In this document: positions 8,969 to 17,423 of the stretch, one piece after another
Numbering within the stretch: position 1 is the stretch's first letter
How the letters are laid out: every line of letters begins with the position of its first letter
Source: CAMBDS01 sp964355675
GTDB lineage: Bacteria > Electryoneota > AABM5-125-24 > Hatepunaeales > Hatepunaeaceae
DNA: 64,000 nt
Direction of reading: 5' to 3'
Assembly (NCBI GenBank): GCA_964355675.1
Contig: CAYHEC010000001.1
Location: forward strand, 62,001 to 126,000
Made by a program: the position numbers and the translations under genes
Notes under the pieces: model-generated
What the model was told of the DNA's origin: nothing
Database searches by the model: none
What the model saw: the letters and a program-made list of their open reading frames with translations, nothing else

Positions 8969-9000
8969 GATTCTATAATAACGGAAATTTTAATGAACTA

Positions 9001-9990
9001 CTATGCCTTCTCAACTTCGTCGGAGTGAATATATTCCTCAAGAACTTTCAGTAATTTACTCTTAAGATTCTTTAACTCACCGCGAAATCTAAATCCTGAT
9101 GCTTTACGATGACCTCCGCCACCAAAATGTGTTGCTACCGAACTTACGTCCACATCAGTTCGAGATCTCAAGGATACTTTGTACATCCCCGGTTCAATTT
9201 CACAATAAAAGACGGCGATTATTACTCCTTTTATCGAAGCCGCAAATTCAACAAAACCCTCGGTATCTTCTGTTGTCTCAGTGCCTTCCAATCCGATGAC
9301 ACAAACTTTGCCTTTTTGATATATCTCCATTGAATTCAAAGCATTCGCGATCGCTTTCGCTTGACGAACCGGCATGTTGAAGTAAATCTTCTCGGTCAAC
9401 TCAACAGTGTCGATATCTTTCGTTAATAAATCGGCCGCCACATGCATCGCATGGCTTGTAGTATTAGCAAAGCGAAAACGCCCGGTATCTGTTAGAATTC
9501 CCGTATATAAAGCCATCGCCATTTTGGGAGTGACTTCGATTCCCAGATTTGTGAAAAGATCGTAAAGTATTTCAGACGTCGCCGCGGCGTCTATGGTCAC
9601 CAGGTTGATATTCCCATAAATGTCACCTGTAAAGTGGTGATCGATATTGAGAATTCGAGTTGAATCGGAAATAGCTGATATTGCTGATCCAATCCTTGAA
9701 ACGGCGCCGGCGTCAAGTATGACCAACCTGTCGTAATGTTTATCGAGCGGATCAAGTTTCAAATTCCTGATCGAGTCAAAGCCTTCAAGAAAAGAGTATT
9801 TTTCCGGACAAGCGTCATCGATTGCAAGGATATGAGGTATTTTCATCTGCTCAAGCATACCGCCGAAGGCGATAAGCGATCCAATCGCATCACCATCTGG
9901 ATAGAAGTGTGTTACAACCAAAATCTCATCAACCCCAGACAAGTATTCGCGGATATCCTGAAGTATTGAATTTGTCTGGTTATTCAACAT
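9001..9990 (-). CDS. nrnA: DHH-family phosphoesterase (NrnA-like nanoRNase / pAp phosphatase)
   Basis: Predicted to degrade very short oligoribonucleotides and to dephosphorylate 3'-phosphoadenosine 5'-phosphate. The DHH motifs are visible: HFYPDGDAIGSLIA (~27-40, two metal-binding Asp), VILDAG (~90), IDHHFTGDIYGNINLV (~116-131) and the C-terminal DHHA1 GGGGHRKASGFRF (~290-302). Length of 329 residues fits. Its start overlaps the rbfA end by 11 bp. A nrnA-like gene between rbfA and truB is common and makes sense here because the same transcript carries pnp, whose products are short RNAs. The enzymatic role is by homology. Confidence 0.92.
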   Translation of the reverse strand: MLNNQTNSILQDIREYLSGVDEILVVTHFYPDGDAIGSLIAFGGMLEQMKIPHILAIDDACPEKYSFLEGFDSIRNLKLDPLDKHYDRLVILDAGAVSRIGSAISAISDSTRILNIDHHFTGDIYGNINLVTIDAAATSEILYDLFTNLGIEVTPKMAMALYTGILTDTGRFRFANTTSHAMHVAADLLTKDIDTVELTEKIYFNMPVRQAKAIANALNSMEIYQKGKVCVIGLEGTETTEDTEGFVEFAASIKGVIIAVFYCEIEPGMYKVSLRSRTDVDVSSVATHFGGGGHRKASGFRFRGELKNLKSKLLKVLEEYIHSDEVEKA

Positions 9991-10348
9991 CTACCTTTCC
10001 GTCAAGGGTTAAACCACTTTGCCGGAGTAAATTATCAATCTTATCAGCATTGTCGAGAGTTGTATCCAGATGAAACCTGAGTTCAGGGATATGTCGCAAA
10101 TATATCTTTCCAGCTATCTCTTTCCTGAATCGCCAGGCGTCGATGTTTAACTGATTGATGTTGGCGACCTGAGTAGCAAAGTCTGCCATAACCATCACCC
10201 AAACATCTGCATAATGAAGATCTCTTGAGATTCGTGCTTCAGTAACGGTTAGAAATTTGCCTCGATATTCTTCGATTTTGAAATTTAACAGCGTCGCGAG
10301 CTCTTTTTTTATCTCTTCACCGACGCGCAACAACCTATTTGATTTCAT
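9980..10348 (-). CDS. rbfA: 30S ribosome-binding factor A
   Basis: Small KH-fold protein of 122 residues that binds immature 30S subunits and helps process the 5' end of 16S rRNA; also important in cold adaptation. The N-terminal RLLRVGEEIKKELATLL, the VTEARISRDLHYADVWV stretch (~33-49) and RHIPELRFHLDTTLDNADKI (~94-113) are characteristic. It starts with ATG about 95 bp after the DUF503 gene. That gap contains a degraded copy of the dispersed palindrome family (10379-10403). Confidence 0.96.
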   Translation of the reverse strand: MKSNRLLRVGEEIKKELATLLNFKIEEYRGKFLTVTEARISRDLHYADVWVMVMADFATQVANINQLNIDAWRFRKEIAGKIYLRHIPELRFHLDTTLDNADKIDNLLRQSGLTLDGKVDVE

Positions 10349-10378
10349 CTATTATCAAGGTTCCATTTTGAAGCTTTT

Positions 10379-10403
10379 GGAGGGTGTGATAAATCCGTCC
10401 TCC
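10379..10403. repeat. Degraded dispersed palindrome between ylxP and rbfA
   Basis: GGAGG...TGTGATAAATCC...CCTCC is an imperfect inverted repeat. Its outer GGAGG/CCTCC arms and layout resemble the palindrome after the cytochrome gene (32222-32247), so I read it as a decayed member of the same family. Confidence 0.4.
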
Positions 10404-10443
10404 AAGCACATGGGTTATAATCGGTTATCCGCCAGATTGAGTG

Positions 10444-10725
10444 TCAGTAATCGCATCGTTCGACGCCAAGAAGAAGGAGTTCATCCCTTGACAATATCTG
10501 GTTTTCCAGCGTACTGAAAAAAGAATCGTCTTTCGGTGAAGACATCGAAATCCAAACGACGCCTACTGCCGCTCTCTGCCATTTATCGTGATACGCTACT
10601 TCTGATGCTGATACATTGAAATTTGAGCGGAATGAGTCGATAAGTCCTTTAATCTGTTTCCGCTTGTCTTTAAGGGAAGATGAGGAAGGAATCTGTATAT
10701 CGAATACTGCCGCGCAAATCTTCAA
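10444..10725 (-). CDS. ylxP: DUF503 family protein (YlxP-like)
   Basis: A 93-residue protein with the DUF503 signature: an initial beta-strand with hydrophobic residues, the SLKDKRKQIKGLIDSFRSNFNVSASEV core (~18-44) and a WQRAAVGVVWIS strand (~49-60). This family sits between infB and rbfA in many phyla, as here, and is thought to take part in ribosome maturation, though its activity is not established. The start is TTG, supported by a GGAG ribosome site 8 bp upstream that lies at the infB stop; infB and this gene are 2 bp apart. Confidence 0.9.
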   Translation of the reverse strand: MKICAAVFDIQIPSSSSLKDKRKQIKGLIDSFRSNFNVSASEVAYHDKWQRAAVGVVWISMSSPKDDSFFSTLENQILSRDELLLLGVERCDY

Positions 10726-10727
10726 GA

Positions 10728-13679
10728 TCAGGTCTCCTCGAGTTTCCTGCTCTTTTCGATAATCTCGATCACTTCGATCCGATCATCTACTTGAATGTCG
10801 TTATAACCGTTCAAATTCAAGCCGCACTCAAATCCGGATACGACCTCTCGAGCGTCATCTTTAAATCGCTTAAGGCTTGCCAGTTCTCCCTTCCAGATTT
10901 CTACACTGTCACGAAGAAGCCTGACTTTACTATTGCGAGTGATTTTGCCTTCTAATACATGACACCCGGCTATCGAACCGAGACGGCTGATCTTATAGAC
11001 TTTCCTAATTTCAACTTGCCCAACGACTTTCTCTTCGATTGTTGGCGCAAGTAACCCTTCCATAGCGTTGTGAATATCATCGACAACTTCGTGGATCAGG
11101 CGATAAGATCGGATTTCGACGTCTTCATTCCTTGCTAACTCACGTGCCTGAGGATTAGGATGTACGTGAAAACCGATTACTATAGCCCCGGAAGCCGCGC
11201 CCAATAGTACATCCGACTCTGTTACGGCCCCTACACCCCTATGGATGATGTTGACTTTCACTTCGCCTGTCGATAATTTCATCAATGCGTCGGCAAGCAC
11301 TTCTACGGAACCGTGAACATCACCTTTGATGATAAGCGGTAGTTCTTGAAGCAACTTCTCTTTTAATTTCTTGGACATTTGCTCTAAAGACAGAGAACGT
11401 ATCTGTCGCATTGCGACTTCACGCTGTTGCTGCTGGCGTCGCTGACTGACTTCACGCGCCTCTTTTTCATTCGCATATACAAGAAATTTGTCGCCAGCCT
11501 GAGGAACGCCATTGAAGCCGATGACCTGCACAGGTCTTGCGGGACCGGCTTCGGTCCAAGGAAGATTCGCTTCGTCATAAAGCAGGCGTACTTTGCCATA
11601 ATTCTGTCCCGCCACAAGTGGGTCACCAATTTTAAGGGTTCCACTCTGAACAAGAACCGTAGCTACTACACCAAGTCCACGATCAAGCCGCGATTCGATG
11701 ACTACGCCTCTGGCACGGACTGTAGCGTCGGACTTCAGATCGAGTAATTCGGAAGCTACGATAACTTCTTGAAGCAGTTCATCGACGCCTTGACCAAATT
11801 TCGCCGAGATTTCTGCCGATTGATGCTTTCCACCCCAACGCTCTACTAACAAATTTGCATCGGCAAGTTGCTTGTAGATTGCTTCAGGATCCGCGTTTGG
11901 CTTATCCACTTTATTGATGGCAACAACGATTGGAACGCCTGCCGCTCGAGCGTGATCGATGGCTTCCAACGTCTGAGGCATCACCCGGTCATCGGCGGCG
12001 ACAACAAGGATGACCAAGTCGGTTAACTGTGCGCCTCGAGCGCGCATAGCGGTAAACGCCTCGTGTCCCGGTGTATCAAGGAATGTAATTCGTTGACCAT
12101 TTAAAATGACTTCATAAGCTCCAATATGCTGGGTGATGCCACCGAACTCTTTCTCAGCGACGCGCGTTCGACGGAGATGATCCAGAAGTGTTGTTTTACC
12201 ATGATCCACATGACCCATTACCGTAACGATTGGCTGGCGGGAAATCAGATTTTCGGGCAAAAGTTCTTCTATATCTTCTTCGATCTCTTCATCAGCGACA
12301 AATTCTACTTCCGAACCGAACTCCGCGGCAAGCAATATTACGGTATCCCGGTCGAGGCGCTGATTGATTGAAATGATCATTCCCATTTCAAGGCAACGTC
12401 GTATGACATCCTGAACAGGAATATCCATCATATTCGCGAGCTCTTGAGTGGTTAGGAACTCGGTAACTCTTAACTTCTCGTCACCGACGATTTCGTCAAG
12501 CCCAGTTCCTGCTACTTTTCCGTGATGGTGACGCTTTCGAGTTCCCCCATCCATCATGGCCATCGTTTTGCGAATCGACGCGGTTACTTCTTGTTGATCG
12601 ACAACACGCGGCTTGCGTCCACCTCCTCGGACGTTTGTTGGAGCACCGGCACCAGCTCCGGCTCCTTCACCTTTGCCCTTCTTCTTCCGCTTGCGTTTGG
12701 CGCCTTGGTTACCAAGATCCGGTGGTCTTGTTGCCGCCTTGGATTTGGCGGGGGCCTTGCTTACTTCACGTTGAATTTTCTGATCGACGCTCTTCTCAAT
12801 CAACTCTTCCGGGCTTTCAGCTCGGATGACGATCTTCTTCCGCTTCAGCTTCTTTTTCTGACCGGACGAGACGCCGCCACCAACCATTGAAACCGGAATG
12901 GCGACTATCTGTGGTTTTTGAGGTTGAGATTGAACCTTCTGAGCACTCTGCGGTCTCTGGCCGGAGGGTTGAGGCTTTTGAGAAGGAATAGATTTCGGCG
13001 GCGGAGGTGGAGGTGGCGGCGGCGCATGCTGAATAATCTTCAACGAGCGTGATTGCGGAAGCTCTATTTTGCGCGGCCCCGTTGGAATCAATGTCGGAGA
13101 GGAGGTCCTGAAATCGACAACAGGCTCTGGTTGCGGTGTCGGGATCGCAGGTTCGATACTCGCGACAACAGAAGGAGGCGTAGCTATCTTCTCGGGTTCT
13201 GGCGCAACAATCGGCGGAGCTACAATAACCGGCTCTACCGGTGCGGGTTTGAATTCAGGTTTAGCCGCAGGCGGTTTGACGGGTTGTGCAACGACCTTTA
13301 GAGTAGTTTGCTTAGGAAGTTCAATCTTGCGTAAAGGTAACGGTTTCGGCGAAGGCGGTTGTGGTTCATCTGGTATTGCTACCGGCTGGGAATCCCCTGC
13401 CGCTTTCAAAGCTTCTATCTCAGCCTCGCGCAGACGCACAGAGTCGAGCCGCTGGTCATCGCCTTTGGCTCCGCCCTGTTCGAGAGTGTACTTTTGTAGC
13501 CGTACTTTATCGAACTTCTTCAGAAGCTCAATGTACATCTCTTCATCAACCGGTTGCATTTGCTTCCGGCTGATATCGCTACCCTTCGATGAAAGAAAAT
13601 CAAGTATCGTCGGTGTGGCGATATTCAATTCCTTGGCTACCTCGAAGGCTTTCCGCGCTTTTCCTTTTTCCGTCATCAA
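10728..13679 (-). CDS. infB: Translation initiation factor IF-2
   Basis: GTPase of 983 residues that places fMet-tRNA on the 30S subunit and drives subunit joining. N-terminal IF2_N repeat (residues ~8-60), then a long low-complexity linker rich in Pro, Lys, Gln and Glu (about 100-390) with runs of eight to nine prolines. A second IF2_N-type segment follows (~408-460). The G domain starts near residue 488 with G1 GHVDHGKTTLL, then DTPGHEAF and NKVDKP. EF-Tu-like, IF-2 and C-terminal initiator-tRNA-binding domains complete it. The proline-rich linker is typical in kind and long. It follows nusA by 72 bp. Confidence 0.98.
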   Translation of the reverse strand: MMTEKGKARKAFEVAKELNIATPTILDFLSSKGSDISRKQMQPVDEEMYIELLKKFDKVRLQKYTLEQGGAKGDDQRLDSVRLREAEIEALKAAGDSQPVAIPDEPQPPSPKPLPLRKIELPKQTTLKVVAQPVKPPAAKPEFKPAPVEPVIVAPPIVAPEPEKIATPPSVVASIEPAIPTPQPEPVVDFRTSSPTLIPTGPRKIELPQSRSLKIIQHAPPPPPPPPPKSIPSQKPQPSGQRPQSAQKVQSQPQKPQIVAIPVSMVGGGVSSGQKKKLKRKKIVIRAESPEELIEKSVDQKIQREVSKAPAKSKAATRPPDLGNQGAKRKRKKKGKGEGAGAGAGAPTNVRGGGRKPRVVDQQEVTASIRKTMAMMDGGTRKRHHHGKVAGTGLDEIVGDEKLRVTEFLTTQELANMMDIPVQDVIRRCLEMGMIISINQRLDRDTVILLAAEFGSEVEFVADEEIEEDIEELLPENLISRQPIVTVMGHVDHGKTTLLDHLRRTRVAEKEFGGITQHIGAYEVILNGQRITFLDTPGHEAFTAMRARGAQLTDLVILVVAADDRVMPQTLEAIDHARAAGVPIVVAINKVDKPNADPEAIYKQLADANLLVERWGGKHQSAEISAKFGQGVDELLQEVIVASELLDLKSDATVRARGVVIESRLDRGLGVVATVLVQSGTLKIGDPLVAGQNYGKVRLLYDEANLPWTEAGPARPVQVIGFNGVPQAGDKFLVYANEKEAREVSQRRQQQQREVAMRQIRSLSLEQMSKKLKEKLLQELPLIIKGDVHGSVEVLADALMKLSTGEVKVNIIHRGVGAVTESDVLLGAASGAIVIGFHVHPNPQARELARNEDVEIRSYRLIHEVVDDIHNAMEGLLAPTIEEKVVGQVEIRKVYKISRLGSIAGCHVLEGKITRNSKVRLLRDSVEIWKGELASLKRFKDDAREVVSGFECGLNLNGYNDIQVDDRIEVIEIIEKSRKLEET

Positions 13680-13751
13680 ACTTATATTCCGCCCACTGAA
13701 TTATTTTTCTCAGATCGTCTCGGCCCCCACTCACCGCAAACCTTCAGCGGG

Positions 13752-14990
13752 TTATTCGGTCTCCTCAAAATATCCCCCAAGTACCTCGAGTACTTGATTT
13801 ACAATCTCTTCGTTAAATCCTTCAAGTTGGAGGATTACATCACGCCCGGCGTTGATAACTTCCTCGGCCGAACGATAACCACCTTCTTTCAATATTGAAA
13901 CATAGCTCTCATCCAAACCCTCGACTTCATCAAGAGAAAGTTCTTCCTGATAGTATTCGCTTGCCTTAACTGGCTCGATGTCATAGCCAGTCAACTGTGA
14001 AGCGAGTCGGGTGTTTTGCCCCCGTCGACCAATGGCTTGAGCAATCTGGTCGTCTTGAAATACGGTTAATACCTTATTCCCGCCTTCAAGATAAACCAGT
14101 TCCAATGGTATAACAGGCGCAAGTGCCCGTCGAATAAATAGGTCTCGATCCCGAGTCCAATGAATAATATCGATCTTCTCATGATTCAGTTCTTTGACAA
14201 TTGCCTGAATTCGTACCCCCTTCATTCCAACACAGGCTCCAACCGGATCGACTCGTTTATCATTGGAATCGACTGCTATCTTGGTTCGTTCACCTGCTTC
14301 TCGTGCCAGAGACTTTATTTCGACGATTCCATCATATATCTCAGGAACTTCCAATTCAAAAAGTCTCCGCACGAAGCTTATGTCCCGGCGGGAAACGATA
14401 ATTTCAGGATCTTTTGTAGTCTTCCGAACATCGAGGATAATTGATTTTATGCTCTCACCGCGACGGTACCTTTCGTCATGCACCATCTCCGAGCGAGGCA
14501 TAACAGCTTCGGTCTTGTCAATATTTAACCGGATCTCATTGCGGTTAATTTGATGAATGTCTCCTATTACGATCTCGCCGATCCGTTGGCTGAATTCACG
14601 GAAAAGATTTTCCTTCTCGATCTCTCGAATCCGCTGAGCGAGATACTGCTTCGCGGAAACAACGATACGTCGCCCAAATTCTTTTTCGTAGTCAACCACA
14701 ACCATTGTTTCTTCATCAATCTGGCACTCGGGATCTATCTCGCGTGCCTCGGAAAGTCGAATCTCTGAGCCATCATCGATAATTCCTGCATCTGCAACAA
14801 TTTTCTTGATACTTTGAATTTCGATGTCACCTTTTTCTGCGTTGAAGATGACGCTGAAATTTTCAGACTGCCCATACCTCTTCTTCACCATCGAAAGGAA
14901 AACAGATTCGATGATTTCCAGAAAAACGTCCTTCTCGATCCCTTTCTCCCTCAATAACAGGGAGACGGCATCAACGATCTCGTGCTTCAT
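13752..14990 (-). CDS. nusA: Transcription termination/antitermination factor NusA
   Basis: RNA-polymerase-associated factor of 412 residues. Domains in order: N-terminal RNAP-binding domain (to ~125), S1 domain (around EIVIGDIHQINRNEIRLNI), KH1 and KH2 (VDPVGACVGMKGVRIQAI at ~226-243; AIGRRGQNTRLASQL at ~318-332), and a short C-terminal helix-hairpin-helix region (LDESYVSILKEGGYRSAEEVINA). The length matches non-proteobacterial NusA with at most one C-terminal repeat. Its ATG overlaps the rimP end by 20 bp. Neither the YlxR nor the YlxQ (L7Ae) gene found between nusA and infB in Firmicutes is present. Confidence 0.97.
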   Translation of the reverse strand: MKHEIVDAVSLLLREKGIEKDVFLEIIESVFLSMVKKRYGQSENFSVIFNAEKGDIEIQSIKKIVADAGIIDDGSEIRLSEAREIDPECQIDEETMVVVDYEKEFGRRIVVSAKQYLAQRIREIEKENLFREFSQRIGEIVIGDIHQINRNEIRLNIDKTEAVMPRSEMVHDERYRRGESIKSIILDVRKTTKDPEIIVSRRDISFVRRLFELEVPEIYDGIVEIKSLAREAGERTKIAVDSNDKRVDPVGACVGMKGVRIQAIVKELNHEKIDIIHWTRDRDLFIRRALAPVIPLELVYLEGGNKVLTVFQDDQIAQAIGRRGQNTRLASQLTGYDIEPVKASEYYQEELSLDEVEGLDESYVSILKEGGYRSAEEVINAGRDVILQLEGFNEEIVNQVLEVLGGYFEETE

Positions 14991-15474
14991 TACGTTTCCG
15001 CTTGGCTAAACTCTTCTTTACTGGAAACAAGACTACGCAAGCTCCTGACAATTCAGAAACCGGCATCGATACTACCCCGCCCTCGATATCAAGCTGAACA
15101 ATTCCGGCGCTTGATACGTCAAGAATCGTCCCTTCGGTGCGCTCAAGTGCTTGTTCTAAACAAATCACCCTACCGATATTGCGCCTAAACTGCCAGGCTT
15201 CAGAAAGTGGTGCATCGATACCTGGTGAAGAAACTTCAAGCCGGTAATCTGGAGCAAAATGCTCTTCAATGTCGAATACATCCTGAATTTCGCGACTGAT
15301 CTTTACACATTCAGCGATTGTTATCGGAGATTCCTCCCAATCGACGAATATTTGTATTAAGGGACTCGATATACGCCCCGATACTTTCACGCCGCACAAC
15401 CTGACCTGATGACTTTGTATTATTGGCGAAATTATCGCCTCAACACGAGATTGTGTTATTTCCATATTTCCCAT
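14971..15474 (-). CDS. rimP: Ribosome maturation factor RimP
   Basis: A 167-residue protein needed for 30S maturation. It shows the family pattern: N-terminal domain ending in the FVDWEESPITIAECVKISREIQDVFD region (~38-63) and the YRLEVSSPGIDAPLSEAWQFRRNIG segment (~77-101), then a C-terminal SH3-like domain. ATG at 15474 is used; a second ATG three codons later has GGGAA in front and is possible. It is the first gene of the rimP-nusA-infB operon, preceded by its own promoter (15518-15546) and a strong leader hairpin (15484-15511). Confidence 0.96.
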   Translation of the reverse strand: MGNMEITQSRVEAIISPIIQSHQVRLCGVKVSGRISSPLIQIFVDWEESPITIAECVKISREIQDVFDIEEHFAPDYRLEVSSPGIDAPLSEAWQFRRNIGRVICLEQALERTEGTILDVSSAGIVQLDIEGGVVSMPVSELSGACVVLFPVKKSLAKRKRNEARDR

Positions 15475-15483
15475 TCAATAAAC

Positions 15484-15511
15484 GAAAGAGTGGGCTGCAA
15501 CCCACTCTTTC
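15484..15511 (-). promoter_or_regulatory. Leader hairpin of the rimP-nusA-infB operon
   Basis: GAAAGAGTGGG and CCCACTCTTTC form a perfect 11-bp stem with a 6-nt loop. On the minus strand it is followed by GTTTATTG, a broken T-run. It lies between the candidate -10 box and the rimP ATG, so it would be at the very 5' end of the operon mRNA. It may act as an attenuator or a stability element; it could alternatively terminate read-through from the upstream TPR gene. Confidence 0.6.
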
Positions 15512-15517
15512 ACTCGT

Positions 15518-15546
15518 AATATACGCCCTTCATCGCCTTGATACAA
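15518..15546 (-). promoter_or_regulatory. Sigma-70-type promoter for the rimP operon
   Basis: On the minus strand TTGTAT (-35) and TATATT (-10) are separated by exactly 17 bp, starting 6 bp beyond the stop of the TPR gene. Position and spacing fit a housekeeping promoter for rimP-nusA-infB and the genes that follow. No experimental support. Confidence 0.55.
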
Positions 15547-15552
15547 GAAGTA

Positions 15553-16233
15553 TCATGGCATAAACTCAAGCTTTGCAAGATTGTCACGTGCAATGTCAGC
15601 CGAGCGGGATTTTGGATAATCGCTCAATATCTTCCGATAGGCAGTTTTTGCTTGAGCAAAATGGCCCGCCTTCTCTTGAGCTTTTGCTGTTTCAATCAAG
15701 GCGTCGGGCGCCGAAAAGTGCTTGGGAAAGTTCGAAGCGGCTTTTCCGTAGTATTCGGAAGCCTTCTCGTATTCACTTCGTCCAAGCGCTATCGTACCAA
15801 GTGCATAATATGCACCGAAACCGACATACTCTTGATTAGAGAAATCATCTATGACCTTCTCGTATGCTTCGATAGCTTTGTCGAAGTCACCTCGTGCTTC
15901 GTTTACACGACCCTTTATCATTAGAGCTATACCGGCCGAGCTGGCCCCCGAATAATCATCGATGATTACGTCAGAGCGAATTAGAGCCGAATCGAGTGCC
16001 GCTCTGGTATAGGCGTCACGAGCAAGAAGCTCTTCGTAAGCGGCTTTCTTTTCGGTATCTGCTTTTGACCAATTGAATACGAAACCGGCCGCAACTATCA
16101 GGATCAGCCCTGAAATTCCATAAAGCACTTCTTTGCGATGAGTTTCGAGCCAGGTCTCGGCTTTGGCTGTGAAGATTACGAAGCGGTCTTCTTTGAGTTT
16201 CGCCCTTACCAGCCGCTTCTTTGGTTTGATCAT
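15553..16233 (-). CDS. Membrane-anchored tetratricopeptide repeat protein (YfgM/BamD-style)
   Basis: A 226-residue protein with a basic cytoplasmic N-terminus, one transmembrane segment (VLYGISGLILIVAAGFVFNW, ~36-55) and an extracytoplasmic helical part. Three to four TPR units are visible: IALMIKGRVNEARGDFDKAI (~103-122), AYYALGTIALGRSEYEKASE (~141-160) and ETAKAQEKAGHFAQAKTAYR (~177-196), the last followed by DYPKSRSADIARDNL. Such proteins act as scaffolds in envelope protein assembly or chaperone networks; the partner here is not identifiable. It has its own promoter (16301-16329) and an inverted repeat in the leader. Confidence 0.8.
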   Translation of the reverse strand: MIKPKKRLVRAKLKEDRFVIFTAKAETWLETHRKEVLYGISGLILIVAAGFVFNWSKADTEKKAAYEELLARDAYTRAALDSALIRSDVIIDDYSGASSAGIALMIKGRVNEARGDFDKAIEAYEKVIDDFSNQEYVGFGAYYALGTIALGRSEYEKASEYYGKAASNFPKHFSAPDALIETAKAQEKAGHFAQAKTAYRKILSDYPKSRSADIARDNLAKLEFMP

Positions 16234-16262
16234 GTACGGAGGAGCTCCAATATTGAACGGTG

Positions 16263-16284
16263 TACGGTCATATGCTCGACCGTA
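16263..16284 (-). promoter_or_regulatory. Inverted repeat in the leader of the TPR gene
   Basis: TACGGTC and GACCGTA are perfect 7-bp arms separated by 8 bp, lying just downstream of the candidate -10 box, around +10 to +32 of the predicted transcript. Placement is compatible with a repressor operator or an mRNA hairpin. Confidence 0.4.
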
Positions 16285-16300
16285 AAATGATTAAGCATAT

Positions 16301-16329
16301 AATATAATTACATCGATTCTATGACACAA
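16301..16329 (-). promoter_or_regulatory. Sigma-70-type promoter for the TPR gene
   Basis: Minus-strand TTGTGT and TATATT with a 17-bp spacer, about 70 bp upstream of the gene start. The -10 box is identical to that proposed for the rimP operon. The local sequence around the -10 is very AT-rich. Confidence 0.55.
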
Positions 16330-16361
16330 GAGATTTTTCTCAGAATAAACTGTCATTCCAT

Positions 16362-17423
16362 CTATTCTGATCGTTGACTCGTAATTAACGTATTTAATAA
16401 CAACTCATCAAGCTTTTCTGCGCCGACAGCGACTTCCTGCCGAACCGAAAGAGCGTATGCAGGCAATAATTTTAAAATCAATGGAAGTTTCGAGGCATCC
16501 TTCTCTGTAGTTACAAGCCACTCTGCGCGGTTGGCTGAAAAGGAATGAGCTATTTTGTCAAGAGTGAATTTTTCGTATAAACAATGATCCGGAAGTGGAT
16601 GAAACGCAACAATATCCCCACCAAGCCCCTCAACCATTTCGAATAATGAACGGGGTTGAGCTATACCCGCAAACACCACAACCCGCTTTCCATTGATACG
16701 CTCCAACCCTTCGACTTCTGCTTTGCCGATTCTTTTCCAGTACCGAGGAACCAATCTTGTTGCAATAACCGGTTTTTCAGTTAACTCACTCATTCGTGAG
16801 CATCGCTCGGATAGTTCAGCGGCATCGCCTACTAACTTTGAAAGAATTATTACATCAGAGCGAGTGAGCGCTGAAACAGGTTCGCGTAAAAATCCGGCAG
16901 GGAGTAAAAGTTTGTTGCCGAGTGGATTTCTTCCATCAAGCAGTACAATGTCGAGATCCCGTTTGATACGTCGATGTTGAAACCCGTCATCAAGAATAAT
17001 CGCCTTTGCTTTGAACTGTTCGATAGCAAGGTTAGCCCCGCGTAAACGGTCTTCATCGACTATTACAATCGTTCTTGGCGAGTTATCAGCAATCATGTAC
17101 GGTTCGTCGCCACAAGTAAACGGATCACCAAACAATCGTTTGCCATCCGAAACAATCTCGGTACCTTTGGTCGATCTTCCGTAGCCTCGACTGATAACGG
17201 CAATCTTTATTTTCTTTCGTGGATCCAACTTGCCGATCCTCTCGATCAGCTCAAGCACGAATGGTGTTTTTCCAGTTCCACCTGCCGAAAGATTACCAAC
17301 TGAAATCGTCGGCACTCCAGCGTGAATTGAGGAAAATACTCCCCGATCGTACAACCGATTGCGAATCCCAACCACGACTCCATAAGGTATCGAAAATGGC
17401 CAAAGAAATCCTTGCGGTTTCAA
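16362..17423 (-). CDS. lpxK: Tetraacyldisaccharide 4'-kinase
   Basis: Phosphorylates the 4' position of the lipid A precursor at the inner face of the inner membrane. The Walker A motif is GNLSAGGTGKTPFV (~43-56), and the family's ISRGYGRS (~78-85), GDEPYMIA (~104-111) and DDGFQHRRI (~140-148, Walker B-like) motifs are present; the C-terminus has TEKDASKLP. At 353 residues it is full length. It overlaps the upstream acyltransferase gene by 4 bp. Its presence shows the organism makes lipid A and therefore has a Gram-negative outer membrane. waaA, often adjacent, is not in the window. Confidence 0.96.
   Translation of the reverse strand: MKPQGFLWPFSIPYGVVVGIRNRLYDRGVFSSIHAGVPTISVGNLSAGGTGKTPFVLELIERIGKLDPRKKIKIAVISRGYGRSTKGTEIVSDGKRLFGDPFTCGDEPYMIADNSPRTIVIVDEDRLRGANLAIEQFKAKAIILDDGFQHRRIKRDLDIVLLDGRNPLGNKLLLPAGFLREPVSALTRSDVIILSKLVGDAAELSERCSRMSELTEKPVIATRLVPRYWKRIGKAEVEGLERINGKRVVVFAGIAQPRSLFEMVEGLGGDIVAFHPLPDHCLYEKFTLDKIAHSFSANRAEWLVTTEKDASKLPLILKLLPAYALSVRQEVAVGAEKLDELLLNTLITSQRSE

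Noticed and set aside
13069..13797. A 242-codon open frame on the plus strand across the infB start
   Set aside because: It is antisense to the proline- and lysine-rich linker of IF-2; its Gly/Ser/Thr-rich composition is the mirror of that linker, and it has no recognisable domain.
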